A stretch of DNA of 64,000 nt, taken from Chloroflexota bacterium. Lineage in GTDB: Bacteria; Chloroflexota; Anaerolineae; 4572-78; J111. The notes under the pieces were generated by a model. The model had not been told where the DNA came from. It did not search any database and was given only the letters and a program-made list of their open reading frames with translations. Below, in pieces: positions 35,976 to 45,204 of the stretch. Position numbers and translations under genes: made by a program. The DNA is taken from assembly GCA_016860845.1 (NCBI GenBank), contig BOKF01000019.1, positions 90,263-154,262 of the forward strand, in the 5' to 3' direction. How positions within the stretch are numbered: the first letter of the stretch is position 1; the number at the start of each line of letters is the position of its first letter.

Positions 35976-36458
35976 ATGGCTCAAAAGCAAAGAGGCATTG
36001 ATACTTCTAATGAGCAGCAAGAAAACACCCCTTATACCCACCCCCAGCAAGCCTTCGTGCAATCAATGGAATGGCGTATTCCTATCCAATGGTTTGGAAT
36101 ACAGGGAATTCACATTTTAGACAACGACCGCGTAGTAACTATCACTCTCGTTGCGCGTCGGGTTGTAGATAACTACGAGGGGTTTCAAGTTGAAATCGTT
36201 TCGAAGACGGTGGGAACCATTGCCCATTATTACTTCAGTTTTAACATCTTTTTATCGCCAGATCAACGTATTGATAAGCGAGATGACTACAAAGGCGGTT
36301 TTTATGTAAGTCCTGGGATTAATAACGATTGGCGTTGGTACATCGCCATACCGACTTCAACCCGGCCCCTCACCCAGGCCATCGAGCAATGGATTGACCT
36401 CTTCCGAATGACTCCTCACTCAAACTCACAAGATCAACTGCCTACTCCAACGCTATAG
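35976..36458 (+). CDS. Hypothetical beta-rich protein
   Basis: 160 residues; GGGAGA 8 bp before the ATG. Polar N-terminus, then a run of beta strands (IHILDNDRVVTITLVARRVV). No signal peptide, no family. Confidence 0.55.
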   Translation: MAQKQRGIDTSNEQQENTPYTHPQQAFVQSMEWRIPIQWFGIQGIHILDNDRVVTITLVARRVVDNYEGFQVEIVSKTVGTIAHYYFSFNIFLSPDQRIDKRDDYKGGFYVSPGINNDWRWYIAIPTSTRPLTQAIEQWIDLFRMTPHSNSQDQLPTPTL

Positions 36459-36477
36459 CTTGGAGCAAGCACAGGCA

Positions 36478-36636
36478 ATGGTATCACAGCCTGGTCGTGA
36501 TCGACCGGGATCCTGTCAACCCAGTCCTCTAACTACCCTTACGCTCAGATTGAATGGTCTCAGTGAGGCACTGACAACTCTAGCAAGTCTTTATGAACAC
36601 AGCCAAGAAAATCAGCCTGGCTCTATAATTCACTAA
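36478..36636 (+). CDS. Very small hypothetical protein
   Basis: 52 residues from ATG 36478 with TGGAG 12 bp upstream. Polar first half, then a helix LNGLSEALTTLASLYEH. A nearly identical helix pattern (CEEVLETLASLFED) follows the stop of the next gene, and related helices end the product of 7697-8548. Confidence 0.4.
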   Translation: MVSQPGRDRPGSCQPSPLTTLTLRLNGLSEALTTLASLYEHSQENQPGSIIH

Positions 36637-36658
36637 CCTATAAAAGGGGGTATGTCCC

Positions 36659-37117
36659 TTGCCGATTTATAACGTTACGGCTTATCCTATTTTGGTAGCA
36701 AAAACCATGGTCACGGCCGACGACCCTCAGCAGGCCATTCAGTTCATGCTTGAAAAAGTGGATTGGCAAGGCATATTTGACGATCGCGCTTTGCTCACCG
36801 TACCTCCAGCAACAAGCTCCCCGATGGACTATCTACTTTTCAGCGAAGGTTTCGAGAGTTTCACGGTAAGTACACCTGACGGCTTCTGCCAGACCTTCCT
36901 GGCCGACTGGGTAACAACGGCGCCCCTTGGCCTGCTCCAGCAAGGCGGGCCAGCTCAGTTAATCCCTCACTTGGTGCAGTTGCTAATGCGAGCACGTGAT
37001 GAGCTTCAGGCAGTTCCGAACGCGTCGGAACTGGTGCAGGACATCAATGCCATTCTCGGTCAGCCACCATCCCACACTGAAAATTCTCTAAAAACAGAAG
37101 GAATATCTCACGATTGA
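36659..37117 (+). CDS. Hypothetical protein, possibly shortened by a nonsense codon
   Basis: 152 residues from TTG 36659 (AAAAGGGGG upstream; the nearby ATG 36652 is in a frame that stops at once). Alpha/beta N-terminal domain and a helical end. The same frame beyond the TGA at 37115 remains protein-like for 26 codons to a second stop at 37198-37200 and encodes the helix CEEVLETLASLFED, so the TGA may have truncated it. Confidence 0.5.
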   Translation: MPIYNVTAYPILVAKTMVTADDPQQAIQFMLEKVDWQGIFDDRALLTVPPATSSPMDYLLFSEGFESFTVSTPDGFCQTFLADWVTTAPLGLLQQGGPAQLIPHLVQLLMRARDELQAVPNASELVQDINAILGQPPSHTENSLKTEGISHD

Positions 37118-37418
37118 CAACGAACTTTCGAAACCGATAAAGATAAGGTCGAGTTGTGTGAGGAAGTCCTGGAAACCCTAGCTTCTTTATTTGAGGATTG
37201 AGAAAATCCATTCACAGGCAGCAACGAGGTTGAATGGAATGTTGACGAAAGAGGGTACCTGCTGAATCTGTTATCACTCTGAGCAGGTCGAGGGTGGGTT
37301 TTGCTGTTGAGGACAGCATAGCTTTCAGAAAATAGAATGTCGCAATTGTCATAGCTCCTGGACAGATTGTTACAAACTGGTCGGATTTCAAAGCAACCAC
37401 CCTGGAGTATGAAACATA

Positions 37419-38024
37419 ATGCGATATCAAACAGACCCTACGAAAGGAAGGCAAATAGTGCGCATCCATGACGACGTGCGTTACACGGGCACGACCCACA
37501 CCTTTTTAATCGGTCAAATTGTGTGTGTCGTCAGTGTCCATAAAAACTACTTCTTAGACCCGGACAATTCGACCATCATTACAGACGATGAAACGCTTGA
37601 AAAATTGGGTGGGATTTGTTCGACGGATTTGATCGAAATAGTGCCTTATATCGCCCCCCGAACCCTGAGCTTCATCACCAGTGATGCTTGTCTAACTGAC
37701 CTACAGGAGATCGCCGATGGGGAAAACAGTCACAAGAAACGCCGGCCACAGGGACTTGACCCGGCCACACAGCGATTGGTCGAGATGACCTTTGCTCCTT
37801 TTGAGGAGGTGGTGGCTTGGGTCAACAGGATAGGGTTAGAGGTCATCCAAAACCAGGAAGGAGAAGCTATCACTGTACGGAATCCTTCCTTGGATTTCAC
37901 CGCCGGCGTGATTTCAGCCCGGTCCGATCCGGTCACGCGGGCAGTATCGCTTGGCTTCGCGACCGCCGGCCCATTCTGGCCGCAGACCTATCCCGGTTTG
38001 TTGGAAGCGGTTGATAAAGAAGCC
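37419..38024 (+). pseudogene. 5-prime part of a gene interrupted by a passenger element
   Basis: About 202 codons from ATG 37419 (TGGAG upstream). Residues about 128-200 (VEMTFAPFEEVVAWV ... RNPSLDFTAGVIS ... GFATAGPFWPQTYPGLLEAV) are similar to the product of 41393-41902. Beyond 38024 the frame runs into transposon-end repeats and gives a spurious Lys/Cys-rich tail. The 3-prime part is at 40940-41131. Deleting the element and one copy of AAGCC restores one open frame (DKEA joined to KHRRR), giving a protein of about 266 residues that ends in the shared FEELYR tail. Confidence 0.75.
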
Positions 38025-38031
38025 TGTGGTA

Positions 38032-38129
38032 CCGCAGAAAAAAGATGTACACCTGAAGAAAAAAATGTACACTGGCAGAGAAAAAAAGTACACTCAGGCA
38101 ACCTCGGACGTAGAAATAAATGTACACCC
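38032..38129. repeat. Left-end array of four transposase-site-like repeats
   Basis: Four same-orientation copies at about 38032-38053, 38054-38075, 38078-38095 and 38108-38129, each of the form CGCAGAAAAAAGATGTACAC with variation. They are followed by a conserved hairpin CCCTGGCT/AGCCAGGG (about 38138-38165), also present in the second module. Confidence 0.7.
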
Positions 38130-38238
38130 GTTAGCCCTGGCTGTCACAGGCCAGAGCCAGGGTGTGCCAATTGGAAATGTCATCGAACCTAGGGACATTA
38201 TAACAAAACAAATCAGTGTCAATTCAAGAAGGAGATTA

Positions 38239-38454
38239 ACATTACCTTTGACTGCTAATCAAGTAATTGCATAACTAAAATTTCACTCGAAAAATTCGCG
38301 CTTTATGTAAAGTTAATTCTGAAAAATCGCTGTTTTTTAACACGAATCAGGATAAAATTTAGCCGGTTTTCAAGATTTTTATTGACATAACTACAGGCTG
38401 AACAGGTCAAATTTTCAGTTATTCAATTGTGCCTTTTACAGACAAAGGTAATGT
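38239..38454. mobile_element. 216-bp MITE with TA target duplication
   Basis: Terminal inverted repeats ACATTACCTTTG (38239-38250) and CAAAGGTAATGT (38443-38454), with TA at 38237-38238 and 38455-38456. The sister module at 40.3 kb lacks it and shows the near-empty site. No ORF. TA duplication suggests mobilisation by an IS630/Tc1-type transposase. It separates the AAGGAG ribosome site from the ATG of the gene at 38463. Confidence 0.85.
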
Positions 38455-38462
38455 TAATCATC

Positions 38463-38903
38463 ATGCAAGACCCCTATATTTACTCAAACCCTATCCTCCA
38501 GGAAATTGAACTTGCGCCTGCCGAGATTCTAGCTGCCTTGTCACCTGATGAAACATACCTCTTGGAACTGGTTAAGATTGAGTCCGTGGGAATTGATGCA
38601 GAGCACCAAATATCCATAATTTTTACTAATCCGTTTGACCCTGGTTGGCGGGGAGAACAGATGATGTTAATCATCCTGGAGGATCCCTTTGGCCTAACTT
38701 ATATCGGTCATTATATCAGCCAGACAGGACCGGAAAACAGTAAAGCCTTTCATCCCTTCAATGGCAAAATGGGGGTTGAGGTACCTTATAAAACACCGAG
38801 TGGAAAAATCTTCTTTTCGAAATTGATGCCTCTTTTTTTAGTCGTCGCTCAGCTTGCATTTCAAAAATATAAACTGGCGCAGCACAACTCAGAAGAGAAA
38901 TAA
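38463..38903 (+). CDS. Passenger gene, copy A
   Basis: 146 residues from ATG 38463. Closely similar over its length to copy B at 40317. Alpha/beta protein with LEDPFGLTYIGHYI and an amphipathic C-terminal helix (LMPLFLVVAQLAFQKYKL). The MITE has displaced its original ribosome site, so expression may be lowered compared with copy B. Function unknown. Confidence 0.6.
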   Translation: MQDPYIYSNPILQEIELAPAEILAALSPDETYLLELVKIESVGIDAEHQISIIFTNPFDPGWRGEQMMLIILEDPFGLTYIGHYISQTGPENSKAFHPFNGKMGVEVPYKTPSGKIFFSKLMPLFLVVAQLAFQKYKLAQHNSEEK

Positions 38904-39143
38904 GGAAATAAGCTATCAGCAATCGGCTTTCCAGTCCAGGCTCACTTTCTTCTTGGAGAAGTCTGATACTTTACATTAACTTGCTGCGCCTATGCGCCCG
39001 CTGATATACCGGGCCTTGGTAGAGTGAGGATTACTGGACGGCCCTAGCCCTGAGCAAAATATCCGGGCAAAACCCTTTACTCTAACTGAGGAGGAGGCAT
39101 GAGTTGTTGACCAGGATCGAGGGGATGGACAATACCCGCCGAA

Positions 39144-39344
39144 GTGGCTGAAATCTACCCAGGTGGAAGCTCTGAGGTGGTTATTTTAGAGTGGTGTTCA
39201 GCGCCTCGTCCCCAAGATTCATCCGGCCACGCTGCACAACCTGCGCCAGGTCAGTTACGTGAATGGACACTAACGGACCTGAGGCTGGAGGCATGGCGCG
39301 AGTACCAAAATATCCAGGAAAGAATCAGGAGATTTAATCTATGA
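39144..39344 (+). CDS. Small hypothetical protein
   Basis: 66 residues from GTG 39144. Pro-rich start and a helical end (EWTLTDLRLEAWREYQNIQE). Its stop overlaps the next start as ATGA, which supports both genes. It lies in the roughly 1-kb segment that is absent from the second module. Confidence 0.4.
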   Translation: MAEIYPGGSSEVVILEWCSAPRPQDSSGHAAQPAPGQLREWTLTDLRLEAWREYQNIQERIRRFNL

Positions 39345-39733
39345 CATCCAAGACCCGTCGGGGAAGCAAACCCCCAAAAACTCATGTAAGCATTCGCTCG
39401 GCAACGGGCGATACGGTAACCACCGCCAACTCCTTGAAAGAAGAAGATGTGACTATGCAAACCATCCGAAAGACCTACATCGTGGAGTTCCAGGTCTTCG
39501 CAGTCGGTGATATTGTTCGACCGACTTCCCCTCGCTGCTCCTTGCCATTAGGAGAGTATCGGGTCGTTGAGTTCATCGAGCCGATTATTCCCTTTGAATT
39601 GTCCGGCACGGTTTTTGTTGAGGGACACGAATTTGGGGTCGACGCTGAGTATCTGACTGTCGTCCACTCTGCGTCGGCTGCCGAAGCGGATGAATCCCCT
39701 ACCAGTCCGTCGTCTCGATTAACCGTCGGGTAG
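39341..39733 (+). CDS. Hypothetical protein
   Basis: 130 residues from ATG 39341, coupled to the previous gene. Basic N-terminus. Residues about 45-110 (YIVEFQVFAVGDIVRPTS ... YRVVEFIEPIIPFELSGTVF) are beta-rich, like a small barrel. Unknown. Confidence 0.5.
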   Translation: MTSKTRRGSKPPKTHVSIRSATGDTVTTANSLKEEDVTMQTIRKTYIVEFQVFAVGDIVRPTSPRCSLPLGEYRVVEFIEPIIPFELSGTVFVEGHEFGVDAEYLTVVHSASAAEADESPTSPSSRLTVG

Positions 39734-39876
39734 AATTGAGACAAAATTCCGCGCATGGGTATAAAGTGACACATAAGGGGCACGGTAAAACAGCGCTAGG
39801 TGACCTATTACGTCAACTCAGTGCATATCTTTTTCTATCGATGAAATCTCATCCGTAACCGGCAAACCTGCACTAA

Positions 39877-40201
39877 GTGTATATTTTTATTCTACGGCCT
39901 GTTTTTTTTGGCGAGGAACGCTTTGGTGAAAAGGCAAATTCCGTTTTGGGCACGGAGCGGGAAGAAATGTCCCCTATCGCCCCTATTTTCTCGGATATCA
40001 GGAAATGTTGGCGGATTTTCCGACTGAAGTGGGGCGTTCGCTTAACTTTGTACTCTAACACAGAAATTGCCACCAGAGCCAAAACTTGCCTCCTGGTGTA
40101 CATTATTATTCTGCGGTACCACCTGGTATCGCCGAAAAAAGACGTACACTGAAAAGAAGGACACTCAGGCAACCTTGGTCGTAGAATAAAAATATGTACC
40201 C
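39877..40201. repeat. Back-to-back right and left ends at the junction of the two modules
   Basis: Right-type repeats at 39877-39897 and 40095-40116 are followed at once by left-type repeats at 40131-40151, about 40152-40167 and 40180-40201, then the conserved hairpin (about 40209-40240). Sequence before 40095 matches sequence before the right end at 40909, showing that each module once had its own complete pair of ends. Confidence 0.65.
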
Positions 40202-40316
40202 GCCAGCCCTGGCTATCACAGGCCATAGCCAGGGTGTGCCAATTGGAAATGTCATCGAACCTAGGGACATTATAACATAACCAATCAGAGTCAATTCAAG
40301 AAGGAGATTGATCATC

Positions 40317-40757
40317 ATGCAAGACCCCTATATTTACTCAAGCCCTATCCTCCAGCAAATTGAACTTGCGCCTGCCGAGATTCTAGCTGCCTTATCCCCT
40401 GATGAGGCATATCTCTTGGAACTGGTTCAGATTGAGTCCGTAGGGATTGATGCGGAATACCGAATATCCATAATTTTTACCAATCCGTTTGACTCCAGTT
40501 GGCGGGGAGAGGAGATGATGTTAATTACCCTGGAGGATTCCCTTGGTCTTACTTGTATCGGTCATTATATCAGCCAGACAGGACCGGAAAACAGTAAAGC
40601 CTTTCATCCTTTCAATAGCAAAATGGGAGTTGAGGTACCTTATAAAACATCGAGTGGAACAATTTTCTTTTCGAAATTGATGCCTCTCTTTTTAGTCATC
40701 GCTCAACTCGCATTTCAAAAATATGAACTGGCGCAGAACAACTCAGAAGAGAATTAG
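40317..40757 (+). CDS. Passenger gene, copy B
   Basis: 146 residues from ATG 40317; AAGGAG at 40301-40306 is correctly spaced, so the TTG at 40308 is not needed. Differs from copy A by scattered substitutions, mostly conservative or silent, suggesting that both were kept under selection after duplication. No recognised family. Confidence 0.65.
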   Translation: MQDPYIYSSPILQQIELAPAEILAALSPDEAYLLELVQIESVGIDAEYRISIIFTNPFDSSWRGEEMMLITLEDSLGLTCIGHYISQTGPENSKAFHPFNSKMGVEVPYKTSSGTIFFSKLMPLFLVIAQLAFQKYELAQNNSEEN

Positions 40758-40939
40758 GGAAATAACCTATCAGCAATCGGCTTTCCTGTCCAGGTTCATT
40801 TTCTTGGAGAAGTCTGATACTGGCCAATATTTTTCTCGCTGGAGTGGGGCGTCTGCTTAACTTCGTGCCCTAAACAGGAAATTGCCCCGGAGCCAGAACT
40901 GGCCTCCCGGTGTATATCATTATTCTACCGGATCAAGCC

Positions 40940-41131
40940 AAACATCGCCGCCGAGTACAGTCAATCGCCAGCGCTCCGGTGCATGCTAAACAGTTAGCAA
41001 AATCACCTGGTCGTCGGCAGCCGGTTGTGCCACGGTCGCTCAAAGCCGAGACTACCAAACCGGCGTCACCCGCTCAGATCCCCTTCCTCTTGGAACACCC
41101 AACTTTTGAAGAATTATATCGAAGTGATTAA
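40940..41131 (+). pseudogene. 3-prime part of the interrupted gene, FEELYR tail
   Basis: 64 codons in the frame that continues from 38024 once the element is removed. Basic linker (KHRRRVQSIASAP ... SPGRRQPVVPRSLK), then EHPTFEELYRSD and a stop. An ATG-less frame from 40910 runs through the element end and is spurious. Confidence 0.7.
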
Positions 41132-41392
41132 ACTGAGGTTGTTTTCTATGAGCGGCCTATTGGACTTGCCAGACTAGACTATAAGTGCAACTTGGCTTGT
41201 TGGCTCGTACGTCCGCTGGTTATCTCCGCGTCATCCATACCCAAATCGTTAATGAAGGAAGATTATGGGGCGGAGTGGCCCTAGAGTAGCCATAACTCAA
41301 GTCTTAATCACCACTGATAATCTGTCGTTCGGCACGCCAGAATTTCGGTCAGCACCGAGTCGGCAGAAAGATAGCGTCTCGGTCACTACTGT

Positions 41393-41902
41393 ATGGGAAT
41401 CTTTATGACAACACTGACTGAATTGTTCACCCAACTCACCGAATTGTTAACTAACCTTGTCTTTGCTTCTCATGATGGAGCACTCTTGGGAATTTACAAC
41501 CTGAGGTTAGTCCTTGTCAGTGAGCGCCTGAATGTCGACAAAGGGCAGCTGGAACTTTTCCTCGAGAACCCGCATTTGAATATTCGGGCCGGCATTGTCT
41601 GGGAGGAATGCCCCCCTCTTATGCGCGCCATCTGGCTGGGGTATGGCATCGCCGGCGAAGCCTGGTCGCAAGTTTTTCCCGACCTCCTTAACAGGGTTAC
41701 CCTCAGGACACAGAGCCGCCAACTCATGTCACCTCAAGCAAAGAATGGCGATAGAGCTAATCGGCTAGATCAACGATCATTCTTACCTGGCTTGGCCGCA
41801 GGGCCATCATTTGGTAAAACCAATTTTATTTCAGCAGTGCCGATACGGGAACCTTTGACATCGGTACATCCCTCATTTGAAGCATTGTATCGAAAATATT
41901 AA
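41393..41902 (+). CDS. Hypothetical protein with FEALYRKY tail
   Basis: 169 residues; ATG 41393 or 41405. Residues about 20-105 (LENPHLNIRAGIVWEE, RAIWLGYGIAGEAWSQVFPDLL) match the second half of the interrupted 37419 gene, so the two are paralogues. It ends SVHPSFEALYRKY at the C-terminus. Function unknown. Confidence 0.55.
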   Translation: MGIFMTTLTELFTQLTELLTNLVFASHDGALLGIYNLRLVLVSERLNVDKGQLELFLENPHLNIRAGIVWEECPPLMRAIWLGYGIAGEAWSQVFPDLLNRVTLRTQSRQLMSPQAKNGDRANRLDQRSFLPGLAAGPSFGKTNFISAVPIREPLTSVHPSFEALYRKY

Positions 41903-42232
41903 AGAAGTTCTTCGATGACTACCCAACAATCTGAGCAGAGCTTACCAGCTACGCAGGCCACGCTTTTATGATCTGTTCAATTCGGCACAACAAGCAACAG
42001 TGTAAAAAATCAGAAGAAACTGGTTGGAAAATCAAGGATTGTCCTGGTAAAATAAGCTGAGCATTGGCTCAGACCTCGTCAATACGCGGCGCAATAAATG
42101 AGTGTCCGTTTAAATTGAGGACATTGAATTCAAACTCCGCTATGCTCCTAAAGTAGCAACAAAATTGGCTCCTTACGAGTAATATTCAATGGCTTTATCC
42201 CAAAGATTAGGTTCGTCCGATGAAGGTAGTTA
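41903..42232. other. Intergenic region
   Basis: Only an 18-codon frame (MTTQQSEQSL...) just after the previous gene, and a small palindrome CTGAGC/GCTCAG near 42057. No gene supported. Confidence 0.4.
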
Positions 42233-43426
42233 ATGCCCCGCAAAATTCTCCACCTTGATCTGGATGCTTTTTTCTGCGCTGTCGAAGAACAGCGCGACCC
42301 CAGCCTCCGTGGAAAGGCCTTCGCCGTCGGCGGACGGCCCGAACAGCGCGGGGTAGTGGCTTCTTGCTCCTACGCCGCTCGCCGCTTCGGCGTTCGGTCG
42401 GCCATGCCAATGGCCCGAGCCGTTAAGCTGTGTCCCCACTTGATCATCGTGCCCTCCCACTCCGATGCCTATCATGCTGCCTCACAGCAGGTCATGGGCC
42501 GCCTTGAGCAACTTACTCCTGTGGTTGAACAGCTCTCCATCGATGAAGCGTTCCTTGACGTCTCGAACCTGCCTGAATCGGCTGAGATACTGGCTCGCCG
42601 CCTGCAAGCCACGATCAATACTGACCTGGGGCTCCCCTGCTCTCTCGGCGTGGCGACCAATAAGCTGGTCGCCAAAATCGCCAACGATGTCGGCAAGGCT
42701 ACCGCTCGCTCCGACCAGCCACCCAACGCTTTAAAAGTCGTGCCACCGGGTCAGGAAGCCATCTTCCTGGCTCCCCTGCCGGTTGAAGCCTTGTGGGGTG
42801 TTGGCCCCAAGACTGCCGAGCGGCTGCACGGGCTAGGCTTACGCACCATTGGCGACCTGGCTCGCTGGCCCGAAGCCGACTTGGTGCGGCGCTTTGGCCA
42901 GCATGGCCACGATTTAGCCCGCCATTCTAGAGGCCTCGACGAGCGGCCGGTGGCAACTGAACACGAAGCCAAATCCATCAGCCAGGAGATCACCTTTGCC
43001 AAGGACATTACCGATGGCCCAATCCTGCAAGAGACCTTGCGCCGCCAGTCCGAGCAAGTGGGCTACCGGCTGCGGCGCAAAGGCGTGAGTGGAACGACGG
43101 TCAAACTCAAGCTGCGTTGGGCTGATTTTACGACCTTGACCCGCCAAGTAACATTGGAGCAGCCGACTAGCCTGGATGATGACATCTTCGCCGCGGCACT
43201 ACAACTGTTTGAAAAGAATTGGCCGTCGGGTAAGCGGGTGCGGCTGATTGGGGTAGGGGTGAGTGGCCTGGAGATGGCAGCTTACCAGTTGGAGCTGTGG
43301 GTTGATCCCGAGCAGGAGCAGGCTCGCCGCTTGCAGCCGATCCTAGACGAACTGCGGGAGCGGTTTGGCCGCCAAGTCATTCAGCGCGGCAGCCAATTGC
43401 GCCGAGACAACTCCGAGGAAGCATAA
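42233..43426 (+). CDS. dinB: DNA polymerase IV (Y family)
   Basis: 397 residues, typical length 340-410. LDLDAFFCAVEEQRDP at the start and SIDEAFLDVS near residue 100 provide the catalytic Asp and Glu residues. SCSYAARRFGVRSAMP is the finger signature, LWGVGPKTAERLHGLGLRTI the HhH motif, and the little finger follows. It copies damaged DNA. No LexA box was identified upstream. Plasmid-borne Y-family polymerases are common. Confidence 0.95.
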   Translation: MPRKILHLDLDAFFCAVEEQRDPSLRGKAFAVGGRPEQRGVVASCSYAARRFGVRSAMPMARAVKLCPHLIIVPSHSDAYHAASQQVMGRLEQLTPVVEQLSIDEAFLDVSNLPESAEILARRLQATINTDLGLPCSLGVATNKLVAKIANDVGKATARSDQPPNALKVVPPGQEAIFLAPLPVEALWGVGPKTAERLHGLGLRTIGDLARWPEADLVRRFGQHGHDLARHSRGLDERPVATEHEAKSISQEITFAKDITDGPILQETLRRQSEQVGYRLRRKGVSGTTVKLKLRWADFTTLTRQVTLEQPTSLDDDIFAAALQLFEKNWPSGKRVRLIGVGVSGLEMAAYQLELWVDPEQEQARRLQPILDELRERFGRQVIQRGSQLRRDNSEEA

Positions 43427-43511
43427 CCAGCCAGCCGATGAAGACCTCCAACCCTTTTACCTAATCGTGGGGTCGGATGATTCAGAGAAATTGAGCAGAA
43501 AGAGATGCACT

Positions 43512-43640
43512 CTAGGCGGTGGAACTTGCGATTCGCTCGCACCCTCGCTACTTTCGTACCTCTGTCCAGGGGCCATCTAGACATTCTCCCCCTGTCTTCG
43601 TCAAGTTTTAGGAGGTCTTCCAAATCCTTCTGACAAGTTA
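43512..43640 (+). repeat. Non-coding repeat shared with 9.5 kb
   Basis: Core CTTGCGATTCG, then CGCTACTTT, GGGGCC and GTTTTAGGAGG, in the same order as at 9543-9640. The region 43427-43765 contains no supported gene otherwise. Confidence 0.55.
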
Positions 43641-43765
43641 AATATCCTAACGTTTACTTGACCGCTTTTACAGCGTTTGGTGTAGAGCTTAGGCGTGGTG
43701 CCTCGAATCATCCCAATTACCGGCCATCACCAAAAAACCCAATCAAAATCAGCTCGATGCTGCAA

Positions 43766-44500
43766 TTACGATGGTGCCTTGTTGTAAATCACCGGCATTT
43801 GCCCCTTCCACTTGTTCCAGATGTCATCTTCAGTGATCAGACGAGCCATAAAGTGGGCCACGTTGATCCGACTGGTCGAACCGGCATTAAAAATCGCGCT
43901 TCTAGTCGGTGAAGGATGCACCTCGTACTCGGTGACTTCATCTTCATTAATCAGATTGTCCGGACGAACCGCAACCCACTCGATCGCCCCGTCGTTCTGG
44001 CCAATTCTTGTTCGCAGATAGTCCGCAGCTCTCTCGTTGTCCACGTGCGGAGGCAGCAGCAGACGAAGAAGCCCAATGACGCACCTTTGCCCAAACGAAA
44101 TAGGCTCGTGTAGATCGCGATTGCTGTTACCAGCCGTGTTCATGAGGACGAACTTGGTTGGCGCTTCTGGTTTGTTTGCCTTGATGGCATTGCACAATCG
44201 AGAAGTGGCATTAGTCACAAGCTTGCGGGGGTGGCCGTAAATACCCTTTAAGCTCAGGTTGTGCCCCAGACAAGAGGCGACGGCACTGCACCCTTTGACG
44301 TGCTGGGCCATCTCGGCGTCGCTGAGGTCCAGGACGCTGGCGTGGATCACAGACAGGTTATCGTGATTTTTGAGGAAGTCAGGCAAATTTCCGGGCGATC
44401 GCACCATAACTCTGACGTTCTGTCCTCGTTTGAGCAGTTGCTCAACCAGCAGCCGTCCTGTTGCCCCGCTTGCTCCAACTACAAGGGTGGTCATCTTCAT
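43766..44500 (-). CDS. NAD(P)-binding SDR-like reductase
   Basis: 244 residues from ATG 44500, which overlaps the upstream stop as ATGA; a second ATG at 44494 is possible. TLVVGASGATGRLLVEQLLKRG is the Rossmann GxxGxxG motif of atypical (NmrA/SDR5-like) SDR proteins; VRSPGNLPDF and SCLGHNLS follow. The classical YxxxK is not evident. Probably an oxidoreductase or redox sensor. Coupled to the membrane-protein gene. Confidence 0.8.
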   Translation of the reverse strand: MKMTTLVVGASGATGRLLVEQLLKRGQNVRVMVRSPGNLPDFLKNHDNLSVIHASVLDLSDAEMAQHVKGCSAVASCLGHNLSLKGIYGHPRKLVTNATSRLCNAIKANKPEAPTKFVLMNTAGNSNRDLHEPISFGQRCVIGLLRLLLPPHVDNERAADYLRTRIGQNDGAIEWVAVRPDNLINEDEVTEYEVHPSPTRSAIFNAGSTSRINVAHFMARLITEDDIWNKWKGQMPVIYNKAPS

Positions 44501-45204
44501 CCAGTCAAGTCTCGTAATTGTTGTTCTCTTGCCACATCGGTGTCTCCCGGCACAAGTTGGATGCGTCCGAAAACTAGGCCGAGCAGTAGAAATACACCGA
44601 GAGCCACCCCAGCGTAGCCAATGATGCCGATATTCCGGACTTGCATATCCGCCAGGGGCACACCGATCAACCCCGCCAGACTCAGGACACCACTGACAAT
44701 CATGAGAATACGCACCGCTATCTCCAGCCTGCCTCCCCTGAACACCGGCGCAGCAAAGATCATCGAGAGGGCAAAGAACCAGTCCCAGGCCAGGATGTCT
44801 AACGTATAAGCCACCGATGGCCACTTGAAAGAAAGGAACAAAGAAACCCCTGCCAATCCCGTAGCTTCAAGCTGACGACTTACCGTCAGGATAACGAAGT
44901 GGACGCTGGACGTAATACCCGCCACAAGGATCATAAAGACAAGTGCAGTGGCACTATATACCTTGACGTCAGGAGATGCGTAGGCGTGAATTGCGACCAT
45001 GCTAACGACCATCAATGGGGCAATGAGAACGATGAGCAGTTCCATAATGGTGAAGAACGGATCACCGATTGGATCCTGAGGCGACTGGAGGGAGAGAAAT
45101 CCGAGAACTGTTGTAACTGCGTACACCACCAAGAGGAAGCATACCGCCCAAGCTGCGGCTCTTCCGATTGAACGATGCTGTGATGTGAACCCTTCGTGGG
45201 ACAT
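44497..45204 (-). CDS. Multi-span membrane protein
   Basis: 235 residues; AAGGAA upstream. About seven hydrophobic helices, beginning AAAWAVCFLLVVYAVTTVLG and ending GIIGYAGVALGVFLLLGLVF. Resembles small integral membrane proteins often co-transcribed with redox enzymes (DUF4386-like), but the family is not certain. Confidence 0.65.
   Translation of the reverse strand: MSHEGFTSQHRSIGRAAAWAVCFLLVVYAVTTVLGFLSLQSPQDPIGDPFFTIMELLIVLIAPLMVVSMVAIHAYASPDVKVYSATALVFMILVAGITSSVHFVILTVSRQLEATGLAGVSLFLSFKWPSVAYTLDILAWDWFFALSMIFAAPVFRGGRLEIAVRILMIVSGVLSLAGLIGVPLADMQVRNIGIIGYAGVALGVFLLLGLVFGRIQLVPGDTDVAREQQLRDLTG

Larger units (their letters stand above)
38025..40934. mobile_element. Transposase-less passenger element (two diverged modules in tandem)
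   Basis: The unit begins TGTGGTACCG and is flanked by the direct repeat AAGCC (38020-38024 and 40935-40939). Its ends carry inverted copies of a roughly 22-bp repeat like GGTGTACATTATTATTCTGC. The left end has four copies in one orientation (38032-38129). Right-type copies occur at 39877, 40095 and 40909, and internal left-type copies at 40131-40201. Inside are two versions of the same module, left end, hairpin and a 147-residue gene, with the first expanded by about 1 kb. No transposase is present. Multiple end sites, TGT start and 5-bp duplication resemble Tn7/Tn5053-type elements mobilised in trans. Confidence 0.7.

Noticed and set aside
38025..38192. C-terminal Lys/Cys-rich extension of the 37419 product
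   Set aside because: It is a translation of the passenger element's end repeats; the true continuation lies at 40940.
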